From assembly GCA_019454045.1 (NCBI GenBank), contig SKCR01037668.1, positions 94,838-158,837 of the forward strand: a stretch of 64,000 bases of DNA. The letters run 5' to 3'. The notes under the pieces are model-generated. The model was not told where the DNA came from. It saw only the letters and a list, made by a program, of their open reading frames with translations, and ran no database searches. Shown here piece after piece: positions 1-12,751 of this stretch. The translations under genes were made by a program, and so were the position numbers. The stretch comes from Zanthoxylum bungeanum. Lineage: Eukaryota > Streptophyta > Magnoliopsida > Sapindales > Rutaceae. How positions within the stretch are numbered: the first letter of the stretch is position 1; each line of letters begins with the position of its first letter.

Positions 1-1686
1 ATGGTTCCGTTGTTTTCTTACTGAAGAAAAAAAAAAAAAAAAAAATTATCCTATAACTTATAATGGAAGCGATATTTGATATCGATTCTGGAAGTTCACC
101 ATTGAACCATAGATCTAAGATTGTTCATAGCTTACTACGATCAAGTTTTGAACTTGATTAAGCTTTCATTATGAATTAGTTCATGATATGTGCTAATTGT
201 TTGCGCAGCGAAAGCATTGTGAGCTTATTAAAGGTTTGACCTTTACAGTATGACAGTGAGAAAAGTTATACTCAGCAATCTATTGTAGATTCTGAGAAAA
301 CTTATCTCTAGTCACACTAATTGAACAATTAAAGATATATTGGTTAATGTTGATAATAAACTGTATATTTTAGTAGCTAAAGAATGCAAAGTGGCGTTTT
401 TGGATGACTTATTCAGATAAGAGATCAGTTGTGATTTCCTTATTTGAAGAGTTCATTCTGAAATGGCCCTAGAGTTTGTTGTTCTGCTGAGATCGCAGTT
501 TAGTGTGCTAGCTTATAGAGCCTATTGTAGACTCGGATAAGTCTTCCAGAAGTATGTGTTTCTATTTTTGATATCGTCAGATTGTCTGATCTTGTCAAAG
601 TATATAGAATACATATGTGATTAGAAGGGTTAGTGGGAGCGTACATATTACTTTCTAGTGTTATATATCTTAACGACATTGTCATTATTATAGTAATAAT
701 GAGATGTTTGTGAGGTAAAAGATTTACGTAAGTCTTCTACTTCCGTGAAAGCCGTGAAAAAGTGGGAGTAGTCTCTGTTATATTTGATATAAAGTTTTAT
801 ATAAGATATAAAACCAAGAGACTTGTGAGATACTCCTATTAGTCGTACATTAGATATGATCTAATGAAAGACATAAAAGGCTATCTGTATGACATTTAGT
901 ATAACTGTTCGACAATTATTGTATGTCTTATACATAGTATTCATCTTTCGTAAAGGATGATTCCTTTTTCGAAAGATATTGATTAGATGTAGAATGTCTA
1001 AACAATATTATGTATCATTTGATGATGACATAGTGAATACTTTATTATATGCGATTATCGATGTCGATTTAATCGTAATTGTTACGAGTTATTTTGACAT
1101 CCTATAGACCATATGATGGATCTTGAAACACGTTCTTTGTGATCTTTGAGATATTAAGAACGAGTTTCTAATTCATGGAGAATATAGTCTGCAACCATTA
1201 GGGTCATATTAGTTTTGAGACTAATTATGACGTTAGACAGTCTACGTCATAAAGAGTCAAAATAGATGCAGTGGGAGTGTCACGAAGGATTCTACTTTTA
1301 TAGTGGAATTAAATGCAACTTATAAAGTATTGACTTATGAAGTTGCATAGTGACCTTTTAAAATAGAAGTTTTAAATTGGTGTTGTGCTTGCGGTTGTCC
1401 TCATAATATTTTTGGATTTGATCCCTAAATACTTGGACAACTTAGTAGTTGTAGCAAAATACAGATAGCATCCATTTCATATTAATGTATAATTTAGATT
1501 CTACAAAATATGAATGATGCTGACTATGGGAAACGATAGAGTTTGTTTGACAAACTCGATATTTCATAGCGGACTTGTTTCTTACCTCTTAAGTACTGGG
1601 TGAGCTTTTGAGGGCCATGTGCATACGATGCACATTGAGACGTGTATATGATACCGTGGATTGGCACTAGAGCAAGTGGGAGAAAT
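1..1686 (+). mobile_element. LARD-like element, partial internal domain (left copy)
   Basis: This stretch is a near-identical copy of 6836-8509 and is the 3' part of the internal domain of a long-LTR, non-coding retroelement. It ends in the polypurine tract at 1675-1686, immediately followed by an LTR. Its 5' part lies beyond the left edge, so the element continues outside the window. Differences from the right-hand copy are small indels, for example a 3-nt indel near 370 and a rearranged short stretch near 743-764. No reading frame of significance was found. Strand is assigned from PBS and PPT order. Known family behaviour: LARDs are non-autonomous and depend on proteins of other elements. 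Confidence 0.85.
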
Positions 1687-4302
1687 TGTTGGGGTTGGTG
1701 CTCAGAGCGCCAATCCGGGCCGTATTTATGTCTGATTCATGAATACGAACATCCCCTTATTCCATAATATTACTTATTTATGGTTGCACCTCTTGTTCTT
1801 ATATACGTATTCGATCTGATTACGATTAGATTGAAACTAAATGTGGTTTAGTGATATGTATATATTATACAAAGGCCCGATAATATATAATGCAGTACAC
1901 AGTTACAAAGTTAGTTTGTAATTGACATTGGGAAGTGTCACTGCTATATGTATATTATCAAACAAAGTTCCTGGTCAAGATTTGCTAACACGGGTCGGTT
2001 AGTCAAATCCGTTGAGACCAGTACATGTCGTATATCGAGACTTGGTCCGATGGTTTATCCCAATGAACCATGAGTCTATGGAGACTCGTATAGACGTGTA
2101 GTGTGTTTATAGTGGATAAACACTGAACGGCTCACCGAAGATTCTTAATGGATGGTACGCCAACGTCAATAAGAATCTTCTCGGGTTGAGTAGCATAGTG
2201 GTCCTTCGACTTGAGACACCACTGTGGATGTATGAGACATCCTCCACACTTAGATGGCAGTCACGTCACCGATCTATTTAGATCAGACCTCCGCATGTTC
2301 GTTGGGTGTGGATCGATCCTCAGGATATCCTGTGTGTGTCAAGATAGGATCCGTCAGTTCTGTGTACAGAGCATAGGTAGTCCATATATTATTAGCAGTC
2401 TGTTAAATCTGTGGCCACAGTATACTTCGGAAGTAAGTTCCGAATGTTATTTAGAGATTGCTAATAGATACGTCGACGAGATAATACCTATAGAGATTTG
2501 ACGTTTACATCTATATCTCTGGGATTATCTGGATACCTGTGACGGAGGGATTATACATATGCAATGACCTCGACCTGTATGATTCAGCTAGTTTATCCGT
2601 GATCGTCATAATCTACGGGTGGATAGATTATGGACATGAAATTGGATTTCGTGACGGATATACCTGAATCTAGAGAGTCTCAATAATGAAACATACTCGT
2701 AGAGCACTAGAGCAACATTTATGAATAATGATGATTATTTATAAATCGTTTATCGTTAAACGAAAAAATACATGCGAACGGGCCGAACCGTCATTTCCTA
2801 ATTAATGTGTATTTGTATTTAATATATGATATTATTAAATACACATTAATAAATAGTCAAATAAAGGTATTTGACATATATCATCAATATATGTATTTGA
2901 GATATTTAAAGTAAATATAATACATATATTTGATATATTTGTATTAATTAATTATTAATTATTTAATTGTTAAATGATTCATATAATTAAAATATAAATG
3001 TATCACCAAATGATAAAGTTAAGAAATGATTATAAGTTGCAATTGTTGACTTTACATTAAAGGAAAAGGTTGTCAAATTGATTTTGACTTCTTAAGATAT
3101 TTGTTCAAAAATTGTTTGAAAAATAAAATATCTTTTTCCTTTATTTTTTATTAATTTCGGCCAACACCCTAATAGAATATAAGTTATATTCTTGAGTTGC
3201 TTTTTTTGACTTGTTAAAAGGTTATTAAAGTTGTAATGATTCAAGTAACAAGTTGACAAAGCTTTATTAAATGAAATAAAAATATCATGATATTTGTATA
3301 TACCCACCAAATTTCGGCCAAGGCTTATTTGAGGAGGTATATATTGTTTTGTTTCATTTTTAGGGTTTAAGAAGTTCATATACACAAAAAAACCTAAAAG
3401 AAAGTTGAGAGAAAAGCTTGAAGGCCAAAGGAGAAAAGGCTTGAAAACTTGGATTTTGTAAGTCTTTCTTTAAAGCTTTCAACATGGAAATTATTTCTAA
3501 CATGCTTGGCATCATTTTGTGATGCTTTGATGTTCTTTCTTCTTTTATAGTTTATGTTTTTGGTTGTGAACTTTGATGAAAGTGTAGAGCATGTATGATG
3601 AAGGAAGCTTATGGCTATTGTAGTAATAAGTGTTCTTTTGTGGTTTTGGAAACCTTGTTGCTAATCTAGAGTTGTTGACCCACTCTTAGATGACCTAGAT
3701 TTGATCTTGAGTTGTTTCATTGTGTTGAGACTTTGATTGGATGGAAGAAACATGATTAAAGTAATTGATTTAACCAATTTGGTCTAATTTGTCCAATTTG
3801 AAGAAATTGAAAAATTAGGGTTTATGACCAATTCCAAATTTTTGGGGTTTTCATATATGTTGAGCATTTGGGTGTGTATATGATGCATGCAAAGTTTCAT
3901 GTTGATTGGATTTCATTTGGATGAGTTTTGAAGCATGAAATGACCAAATGGTCAATTTGGGCACCAAATGGTGCATTCGGCCTTAGGAGTCAAAAATGGG
4001 ATTTTGTGTTGCCTTGGTGTTTTGATGTTTTGAACATGCTAAGTTCATCTTAGAAATGATTTAGAATCATTCAAAATTGATTAGATCAATTTCGGACTAA
4101 AATGGACAAAATACCAATGTAAGGGCATTTCGGTAAATTCACTTGAATATGATTCATTTAAATTTTATTCATAATTTGATTATTGGAATGTTAAATAAAT
4201 ATGTTTTATTTAATTAATCCGAGAAAAAGTTTTGAAATCGGAAGATACGATCTTCCGCCGCTTCCGCTGCGTTACCGGATTTAGCCCCTAAAAACCCCTA
4301 CA
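1687..4302 (+). repeat. Long terminal repeat of LARD-like element (left LTR, 2616 bp)
   Basis: The LTR begins TGTTGGGGTTGG directly after a purine tract and ends CCCCTACA directly before a tRNA-iMet primer binding site, with canonical TG...CA termini. It is repeated nearly identically at 8510-11116, with differences such as a 20-nt indel near 3953 and 'agtgtgttt' versus 'aggcgttt' near 2102. A 96-codon frame at 2211-2501 is identical in both copies but looks like chance. The high LTR identity implies recent insertion or recent homogenisation. Confidence 0.9.
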
Positions 4303-4305
4303 AAA

Positions 4306-4317
4306 TGGTATCAGAGC
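4306..4317 (+). other. Primer binding site, initiator tRNA-Met
   Basis: TGGTATCAGAGC lies four bases after the CA end of the left LTR. This is complementary to the 3' end of plant initiator tRNA-Met, the usual primer for Copia and many other plant LTR elements. It fixes the element's orientation as plus. Confidence 0.85.
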
Positions 4318-4550
4318 GAGTCTGATTCTAGGCCTCCATAAATGATTAGCTTATTTTATTCAATGTTTAATCATATTTTCTTGACTTTATACATGCATGT
4401 TATAATCTAATTTGATTAGATTTAGGGTGTATGACACTTAATGGAATATCCCCGCTTAATAAGGTTTTAAAGTAACTAGTATTTGGAATACTTGTTTCTT
4501 GGTCCGTCTTGTCAATACGGTTTATAAATATCTTTTCGTTGACTACATCC

Positions 4551-4851
4551 GAGACCGTGCCTCTGCTGTGAGGGTGTAGCTGATAGAAATTTATTTATGC
4601 CGAATGTATATTAGATACTAGATAAATTCAAGCGAAAGCGGAATCCTGAACGTGCCCTAGCTGTCAGGGTTACGCAAGTAACTTGAGTTTATCATTGACA
4701 AGTTTAACCTTGGTACGTCTCCTTGTGGGCCTGCCTTCGCAGCGACAACGAGAAACGGCCAGGACCGGAACCTTGGAGTCACTAGTGAGTGATTGACAAT
4801 TAGTTGTCTACGTGTGAATATACGTCGGCGAGACCGTGCCTCTGCTGTGAG
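4551..4851 (+). repeat. 22-nt direct repeat in the leader of the LARD-like element
   Basis: A 22-nt sequence beginning GAGACCGTGCCTCTGC occurs at 4551-4572 and again at 4830-4851, with a degenerate third version around 4650 (GAACGTGCCCTAGCTG...). All lie within 550 bp of the PBS, where retroelement RNAs usually carry packaging signals. No coding potential is apparent. A role in RNA recognition is only a guess. Confidence 0.7.
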
Positions 4852-7800
4852 TCGAAATATATTCATGGGGTCCTCTTCCCATTATGGAATTCGATTTAAT
4901 TATTGAATTCTCGTCTTTCCGTTGGGGATTACGGCATTACGTAAAAATAGTGGGAGGCACTGCTAAGTTTAAAATATTCCATAACTTAGGCAGTGTATGT
5001 TATTATGAAAATTACCGCTTGTTTGTTTCCTTATTCTATAGTAGATAGAATTAAACTTTTATTTACTGCACACATATTATGATATATTATCTGACTAGAC
5101 TCTTGGTTGCAGTTATTCTAGAATAGGTTCTAGATACTAATAGACTATGATATTATTAGATTAGTCTAAACCATCGGGAACTGTTGTTCCGATTTTCTTG
5201 AAAAATAAAGATGGTTAATGACTTAGTTTCTAAGTCATGATAGATAATCTAGATAGATATCCCTTTTAGGATATAATACTTTAGAGACAATAGTTTCTTA
5301 TGCAGTAAGAATTGACTTGAATTAGTTCATGTCTCGAGATTCTTGACTGGCATTTAGAAAGCCCTATTAGGTATTTGTTTATCTCGTAATGACGTTTCTT
5401 AGCTTTAATTACCTTTAGAGGCAATGTGTCCGACACGATTTGCTAATCAATTATTTACAATTGTTGTGAATAGTTGAATGCAAATAGTAAAGCTAAAGAA
5501 AGGAGATGTGTATAGTTATGTATAGAAAATATCGATTTTCACAATACTACAACTATAGATATTGGATACCAGATCTCCCATCTAGTTATTTAAAAATATT
5601 AGTTAACGATTGTTTTGATATTTGATATCGGAACTTGCGACTATTGGATAGTTATTTGTTTTTATAAACAATCGTTACATATTTTATAATAACTAGTAGT
5701 GTCATTGACGTAGAGATAAACATTAAGAAAAATTATTCGGTGAAGTAAATAATTTAGAACCGTGTTTTATGAGTTTAATCACTTAAGCATTGGATGCTTA
5801 TTCCGTATGGTAAATGATGGTTTGATACTAGATCACACCACACATCCTTATCCATTTAATGAATATTGTATTCAGGAAAGTGATTAAGATCTCATTTAAC
5901 CAATGATTGTCATTGGACCACCAGATTTATTTAACTGATACATTGGATGTATGTAGTTTAATGAATAATAATTGCTTAAGGTAGTTTTCTATACTTCATA
6001 ACTTAGTTGATGAATTGTCATAACTTAGTTATGTGTTTCTGAAGGAACACATATTGAAAGTCTTGAAAGTATCAAGTACTTTCAATCTGTTCTGATGAAA
6101 CGTAGATTGAACATTTTTGACTTGTTCAAATATATTCAATCTAAAGGTTTTAGAGAATTCTATCCTCAAAATTCATAACATGTCTTTGAACTGTTCAAAG
6201 ATCTTTGATACGATCAAACGTATGAATTTAAAGCAATTAGTTCTAAGGTTATTTAGTGAATATGATTCATATTCAATATTATTCTTCCATGATTCCATCT
6301 TGATGGAATTGAGTAGTGGGAGCAATCGAATCTTATATGATTTGATTCGTCTGATATTGAAAGTTACCGAATTAGTTTCAATACTCTTGGGGTTATACTC
6401 CAGTAACACTAATTCATCTCTTTAATTAATGTTCCATTATTTTCTACAGTTGCATATATGATATGTATAGGTAGAAAATTTGAATCTTGAAAAGTTTGAG
6501 ATTTCAATCTTTCTTTTATATAATAGTTATATAATGGAAATTACTTACACCTCAGAGGTATAAGTAAAAGTTTATCGTTTATTCTGTTTAATAGAATATT
6601 GTATTCTATTTAATAGAATATCTTTCCTACGATTCTAAGTAATAAAATCGTTTTATTATTTGGTGTGTAACATCAGATGTTAACTATTGTAGAAAAGACT
6701 TGACTTATTGAAGTCAAATGTGAGAATGATAAATTATAAATGGAACTAAGTTATTAATAAGATGAAACAACCCTTATACATCTTCTGTGCAAGTCCAATA
6801 GGATAACAGAATCATTCACGAGTATTTGATACTTAATGGTTCCGTTGTTTTCTTACTGAAGAAAAAAAAAATAAAAAAAATTATCCTATAACTTATAATG
6901 GAAGCGATATTTGATATCGATTCTGGAAGTTCACCATTGAACCATAGATCTAAGATTGTTCATAGCTTACTACGATCAAGTTTTGAACTTGATTAAGCTT
7001 TCATTATGAATTAGTTCATGATATGTGCTAATTGTTTGCGCAGCGAAAGCATTGTGAGCTTATTAAAGGTTTGACCTTTACAGTATGACAGTGAGAAAAG
7101 TTATACTCAGCAATCTATTGTAGATTCTGAGAAAACTTATCTCTAGTCACACTAATTGAACAATTAAAGATATATTGGTTAATGTTGATAATAAACTGTA
7201 TATTTTAGCTAAAGAATGCAAAGTGGCGTTTTTGGATGACTTATTCAGATAAGAGATCAGTTGTGATTTCCTTATTTGAAGAGTTCATTCTGAAATGGCC
7301 CTAGAGTTTGTGTTCTGCTGAGATCGCAGTTTAGTGTGCTAGCTTATAGAGCCTATTGTAGACTCGGATAAGTCTTCCAGAAGTATGTGTTCTATTTTTG
7401 ATATCGTCAGATTGTCTGATCTTGTCAAAGTATATAGAATACATATGTGATTAGAAGGGTTAGTGGGAGCGTACATATTACTTTCTAGTGTTATATATCT
7501 TAACGACATTGTCATTATTATAGTAATAATGAGATGTTTGTGAGGTAAAAGATTTACGTAAGTCTTCTTTACTCCGTGAAAGCAGTGGGAGTAGTCTCTG
7601 TTATATTTGATATAAAGTTTTATATAAGATATAAAACCAAGAGACTTGTGAGATACTCCTATTAGTCGTACATTAGATATGATCTAATGAAAGACATAAC
7701 AAGGCTATCTGTATGACATTTAGTATAACTGTTCGACAATTATTGTATGTCTTATACATAGTATTCATCTTTCGTAAAGGATGATTCCTTTTTTCGAAAG

Positions 7801-8497
7801 AGATATTGATTAGAATGTCTAAACAATATTATGTATCATTTGATGATGACATAGTGAATACTTTATTATATGCGATTATCGATGTCGATTTAATTGTAAT
7901 TGTTACGAGTTATTTTGACATCTTATAGACCATTTGATGGATCTTGAAACACGTTCTTTGTGATCTTTGAGATATTAAGAACGAGTTTCTAATTCATGGA
8001 GAATATAGTCTGCAACCATTAGGGTCATATTAGTTTTGAGACTAATTATGACGTTAGACAGTCTACGTCATAAAGAGTCAAAATAGATGCAGTGGGAGTG
8101 TCACGAAGGATTCTACTTTTATAGTGGAATTAAATGCAACTTATAAAGTATTGACTTATGAAGTTGCATAGTGACCTTTTAAAATAGAAGTTTTAAATTG
8201 GTGTTGTGCTTGCGGTTGTCCTCATAATATTTTTGGATTTGATCCCTAAATACTTGGACAACTTAGTAGTTGTAGCAAAATACAGATATAGCATCCATTT
8301 CATATTAATGTATAATTTAGATTCTACAAAATATGAATGATGCTGACTATGGGAAACGATAGAGTTTGTTTGACAAACTCGATATTTCATAGCGGACTTG
8401 TTTCTTACCTCTTAAGTACTGGGTGAGCTTTTGAGGGCCATGTGCATACGATGCACATTGAGACGTGTATATGATACCGTGGATTGGCACTAGAGCA

Positions 8498-8509
8498 AGT
8501 GGGAGAAAT
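8498..8509 (+). other. Polypurine tract of the LARD-like element
   Basis: AGTGGGAGAAAT precedes the TG of the right LTR, in the expected place for plus-strand DNA priming. The same tract sits at 1675-1686 before the left LTR. Confidence 0.75.
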
Positions 8510-11116
8510 TGTTGGGGTTGGTGCTCAGAGCGCCAATCCGGGCCGTATTTATGTCTGATTCATGAATACGAACATCCCCTTATTCCATAATATTACTTAT
8601 TTATGGTTGCACCTCTTGTTCTTATATACGTATTCGATCTGATTACGATTAGATTGAAACTAAATGTGGTTTAGTGATATGTATATATTATACAAAGGCC
8701 CGATAATATATAATGCAGTACACAGTTACAAAGTTAGTTTGTAATTGACATTGGGAAGTGTCACTGCTATATGTATATTATCAAACAAAGTTCCTGGTCA
8801 AGATTTGCTAACACGGGTCGGTTAGTCAAATCCGTTGAGACCAGTACATGTCGTATATCGAGACTTGGTCCGATGGTTTATCCCAATGAACCATGAGTCT
8901 ATGGAGACTCGTATAGACGTGTAGGCGTTTATAGTGGATAAACACTGAACGGCTCACCGAAGATTCTTAATGGATGGTACGCCAACGTCAATAAGAATCT
9001 TCTCGGGTTGAGTAGCATAGTGGTCCTTCGACTTGAGACACCACTGTGGATGTATGAGACATCCTCCACACTTAGATGGCAGTCACGTCACCGATCTATT
9101 TAGATCAGACCTCCGCATGTTCGTTGGGTGTGGATCGATCCTCAGGATATCCTGTGTGTGTCAAGATAGGATCCGTCAGTTCTGTGTACAGAGCATAGGT
9201 AGTCCATATATTATTAGCAGTCTGTTAAATCTGTGGCCACAGTATACTTCGGAAGTAAGTTCCGAATGTTATTTAGAGATTGCTAATAGATACGTCGACG
9301 AGATAATACCTATAGAGATTTGACGTTTATATCTATATCTCTGGGATTATCTGGATACCTGTGACGGAGGGATTATACATATGCAATGACCTCGACCTGT
9401 ATGATTCAGCTAGTTTATCCGTGATCGTCATAATCTACGGGTGGATAGATTATGGACATGAAATTGGATTTCGTGACGGATATACCTGAATCTAGAGAGT
9501 CTCAATAATGAAACATACTCGTAGAGCACTAGAGCAACATTTATGAATAATGATGATTATTTATAAATCGTTTAATCGTTAAACGAAAAATACATGCGAA
9601 CGGGCCGAACCGTCATTTCCTAATTAATGTGTATTTGTATTTAATATATGATATTATTAAATACACATTAATAAATAGTCAAATAAAGGTATTTGACATA
9701 TATCATCAATATATGTATTTGAGATATTTAAAGTAAATATAATACATATTTGATATATTTGTATTTAATTAATTATTTAATTATTTAATTGTTAAATGAT
9801 TCATATAATTAAAATATAAATGTATCACCAAATGATAAAGTTAAGAAATGATTATAAGTTGCAATTGTTGACTTATACATTAAAGGAAAAGGTTGTCAAA
9901 TTGATTTTGACTTCTTAAGATATTTGTTCAAAAATTGTTTGAAAAATAAAATATCTTTTTCCTTTATTTTTTTTATTAATTTCGGCCAACACCCTAATAG
10001 AATATAATTGTTATATTCTTGAGTTGCTTTTTTTGACTTGTTAAAAGGTTATTAAAGTTGTAATGATTCAAGTAAACAAGTTGACAAAGCTTTAATTAAA
10101 TGAAATAAAAATATCATGATATTTGTATATACCACACCAAATTTCGGCCAAGGCTTATTTGGAGGAGGTATATATTGTTTTGTTTCATTTTTAGGGTTTA
10201 AGAAGTTCATATACACAAAATAAACCTAAAAGAAAGTTGAGAGAAAAGCTTGAAGGCCAAAGGAGAAAAGGCTTGAAAACTTGGATTTTGTAAGTCTTTC
10301 TTTAAAGCTTTCAACATGGAAATTATTTCTAACATGCTTGGCATCATTTTGTGATGCTTTGATGTTCTTTCTTCTTTTATAGTTTATGTTTATTTGGTTG
10401 TGAACTTTGATGAAAGTGTAGAGCATGTATGATGAAGGAAGCTTATGGCTATTGTAGTAATAAGTGTTCTTTTGTGGTTTTGGAAACCTTGTTGCTAATC
10501 TAGAGTTGTTGACCCACTCTTAGATGACCTAGATTTGATCTTGAGTTGTTTCATTGTGTTGAGACTTTGATTGGATGGAAGAAACATGATTAAAGTAATT
10601 GATTTAACCAATTTGGTCTAATTTGTCCAATTTGAAGAAATTGAAAAATTAGGGTTTATGACCAATTCCAAATTTTTGGGGTTTTCATATATGTTGAGCA
10701 TTTGGGTGTGTATATGATGCATGCAAAGTTTCATGTTGATTGGATTTCATTTGGATGAGTTTTGAAGCATGAAATGACCAAATGGTGCATTCGGCCTTAG
10801 GAGTCAAAAATGGGATTTTGTGTTGCCTTGGTGTTTTGATGTTTTGAACATGCTAAGTTCATCTTAGAAATGATTTAGAATCATTCAAAATTGATTAGAT
10901 CAATTTCGGACTAAAATGGACAAAATACCAATGTAAGGGCATTTCGGTAAATTCACTTGAATATGATTCATTTAAATTTTATTTCATAATTTGATTATTG
11001 GAATGTTAAATAAATATGTTTATTTAATTAATCCGAGAAAAAGTTTTGAAATCGGAAGATACGATCTTCCGCCGCTTCCGCTGCGTTACCGGATTTAGCC
11101 CCTAAAAACCCCTACA
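8510..11116 (+). repeat. Long terminal repeat of LARD-like element (right LTR, 2607 bp)
   Basis: This is near-identical to 1687-4302, begins TGTTGGGG and ends CCCCTACA. Non-repeated sequence starts at 11117 (GTATTCATG), so this is the right outer end of the array. The matching target duplication at the left end would lie outside the window. Internal-LTR-internal-LTR order indicates a multi-LTR tandem array rather than a single insertion. Confidence 0.9.
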
Positions 11117-11774
11117 GTATTCATGAATTCGGATTCTCTCTTGACTTTTGTAACTGGTATCTGTTGGTATTCTTTATGTTCAACAGGCCTGGACCCTTGT
11201 GCGACATCTTCGTATATGGGCCCAGTCTGCAGATGGGCTTCTAGTCTCGTGGTGTAATGTCGTTTTTGCCCATGGGGTCAATTTTGGCCCAAACAACATC
11301 CAAACTAAGTTCGCACCTAAAATTTCATCCAATCATATGCTACACCAGCCTCTACTGAGGAATAATATTGATAATAAATAGAGAGTTTAGTACAAGAGTA
11401 AAAGATAAATAGAAATAGACATGTTTAGTTAAAGTAAAAGAAAAACCAGAAGATACCAACCTCGTTAAAACCTCATTCGGTAAATCCCATGGGAAAACCC
11501 TACTAAGGAAAGAGTGTCAGCTTCCAACTGAAACAAGACTTACATAAAATAAAATAGAAAATTACAAACTCAACTAAAAAAGTAGTAACGAAATCCAAGC
11601 GCAAAGATTGCATTTTGCATGCAACTTGAAACATCAACCTAGTTCTTGGGAACAATATGCATCATACACATCCAGAATTAATATATAAATAAAGAACAGA
11701 AGTTTCATTTCCGTAGAGCACCCTTCGTCATCACCTTATTCTTCTGTGTGTAGCTCTGATGTGTGAATGACTCT
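11117..11774. other. Intergenic stretch between retroelement array and NLR gene
   Basis: No gene is supported here. Around 11460-11520 there is a phrase (CCTCGTTAAAACCTCATTC followed by CCCATGGGAAAACCC) of a kind found in many plant repetitive sequences, probably an LTR remnant. The stretch holds the 3' flank of the minus-strand NLR locus; no clear polyadenylation signal was recognised. Confidence 0.5.
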
Positions 11775-12134
11775 TTAGGAGAAAATTACTTGTAATAAAT
11801 ATGGAAATTCAAGAATGTAATTCCCCACGCAAAAACTTGCAAGGCTTGGTAAATGATGAAGTTTCAAATATTTTAAATGGACAAAGACAAGACCAACATC
11901 TCTCTTCACTTCTTCTCCAACTTGTTGTGTCATTTCCCTTATTGTAAGTTTCACCACACTTTCAGCTGTTGAGAGAGTCATCAAACCCTCAGAACCTGAT
12001 ACTTCCAGTGTCGTCAGGTTTTGGAAGGACACCCAAGACTGCACTAACTTACTGCATTCTAATCTTTCCTTCCGCAGACAAAACAACTTGGGCATTGTTG
12101 ACAGCTCTAAGCATTTCAGACGGGGGATTGCAAC
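11775..12134 (-). CDS. Terminal LRR exon of the resistance gene, truncated
   Basis: The acceptor TTTCCAG at 12135-12141 opens a frame VAIPRLKCLELS, closely related to the unit at 13320-13751 (LKYLKLHHLPSLASFCVGN against LKYLQLASLPSLKSFCLGN). The frame ends at TAA 11775-11777 soon after EFPYLLQV, whereas the related exon runs about 40 codons further. This is a premature end or an alternative C-terminus. Confidence 0.7.
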   Translation of the reverse strand, partial: VAIPRLKCLELSTMPKLFCLRKERLECSKLVQSWVSFQNLTTLEVSGSEGLMTLSTAESVVKLTIREMTQQVGEEVKRDVGLVFVHLKYLKLHHLPSLASFCVGNYILEFPYLLQVIFS

Positions 12135-12241
12135 CTGGAAATCAACAAATTATGAAATCAAAGAGATGGATCAAAAATTAGATTTAGATTTTAAAGAAAT
12201 AAGAAGGAAAAAAAAGTGAAGTAAAGTGGGAAAATATTCAC

Positions 12242-12751
12242 ATTTTCATTAAAGAAAGGTTGTATATCATCTATCAAGAAGTTCTCTTCTAAAGTCATTT
12301 CTTGATGTTCCTTGTTTGCTGTCATATGTACAGATGTAGAGTTGGAGACAAATGCTTCCATTTTAGGACAATTTTCAATCCACATCCTGGTCAACGAAGG
12401 CAGTGCAATCATATTCCCTGTGAAGTTGCAGAATCTTTGGAGTTTTGGAAGATTTGTCAGCTCCAGATTTGCGAGTTTTGGAAGAAGCGGTCCAAAATGT
12501 CCATCAACATTTAGCTCTTCCATGTGAAACACAACTTCTAATGAATCACAATTACTCACTGTCAGGGCATTCAAATTGTTCAAGCACCATAAAAGATTCA
12601 TTGGAATAGCACTTGACATATCCGTGCAGCCATCCACGTCTAGGAATCGTAATTCATTGAAGAAGCTGACGGGCAATTCTTGACTATGCCATATTTCCTT
12701 CAAACGTGGATGTAGTGAGAGTATCAAACCCCATTTGTCACGGAATCCAAC
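12242..12751 (-). CDS. C-terminal LRR exon 3 of the resistance gene (170 codons)
   Basis: Acceptor GTGTAG and donor GTGAAT give 510 bp in phase 0. It starts VGFRDKWGLILSLHPRLKEI and continues through several irregular LRRs. The donor is weaker than in the other exons because the preceding base is T rather than G. Confidence 0.7.

Larger units (their letters stand above)
4303..8509 (+). mobile_element. LARD-like element, complete non-coding internal domain (4.2 kb)
   Basis: This lies between two near-identical LTRs, starting with a PBS and ending with a PPT. No gag, protease, integrase or reverse transcriptase similarity is visible in any frame; the longest frames are about 100 codons. It contains several same-strand copies of the octamer AGTGGGAG (4949, 6315, 7463 region, 7588 region, 8093 region, 8498), which matches its own PPT, and a 22-nt repeat near the PBS (4551-4572, 4830-4851). 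PBS and PPT style are Copia-like, so a non-autonomous Copia derivative is the best inference. Confidence 0.88.

Noticed and set aside
2211..2501. A 96-codon frame, identical again at 9033-9323
   Set aside because: It lies in LTR sequence that is near-identical as a whole, so its conservation carries no coding information. No protein similarity or plausible domain was recognised.
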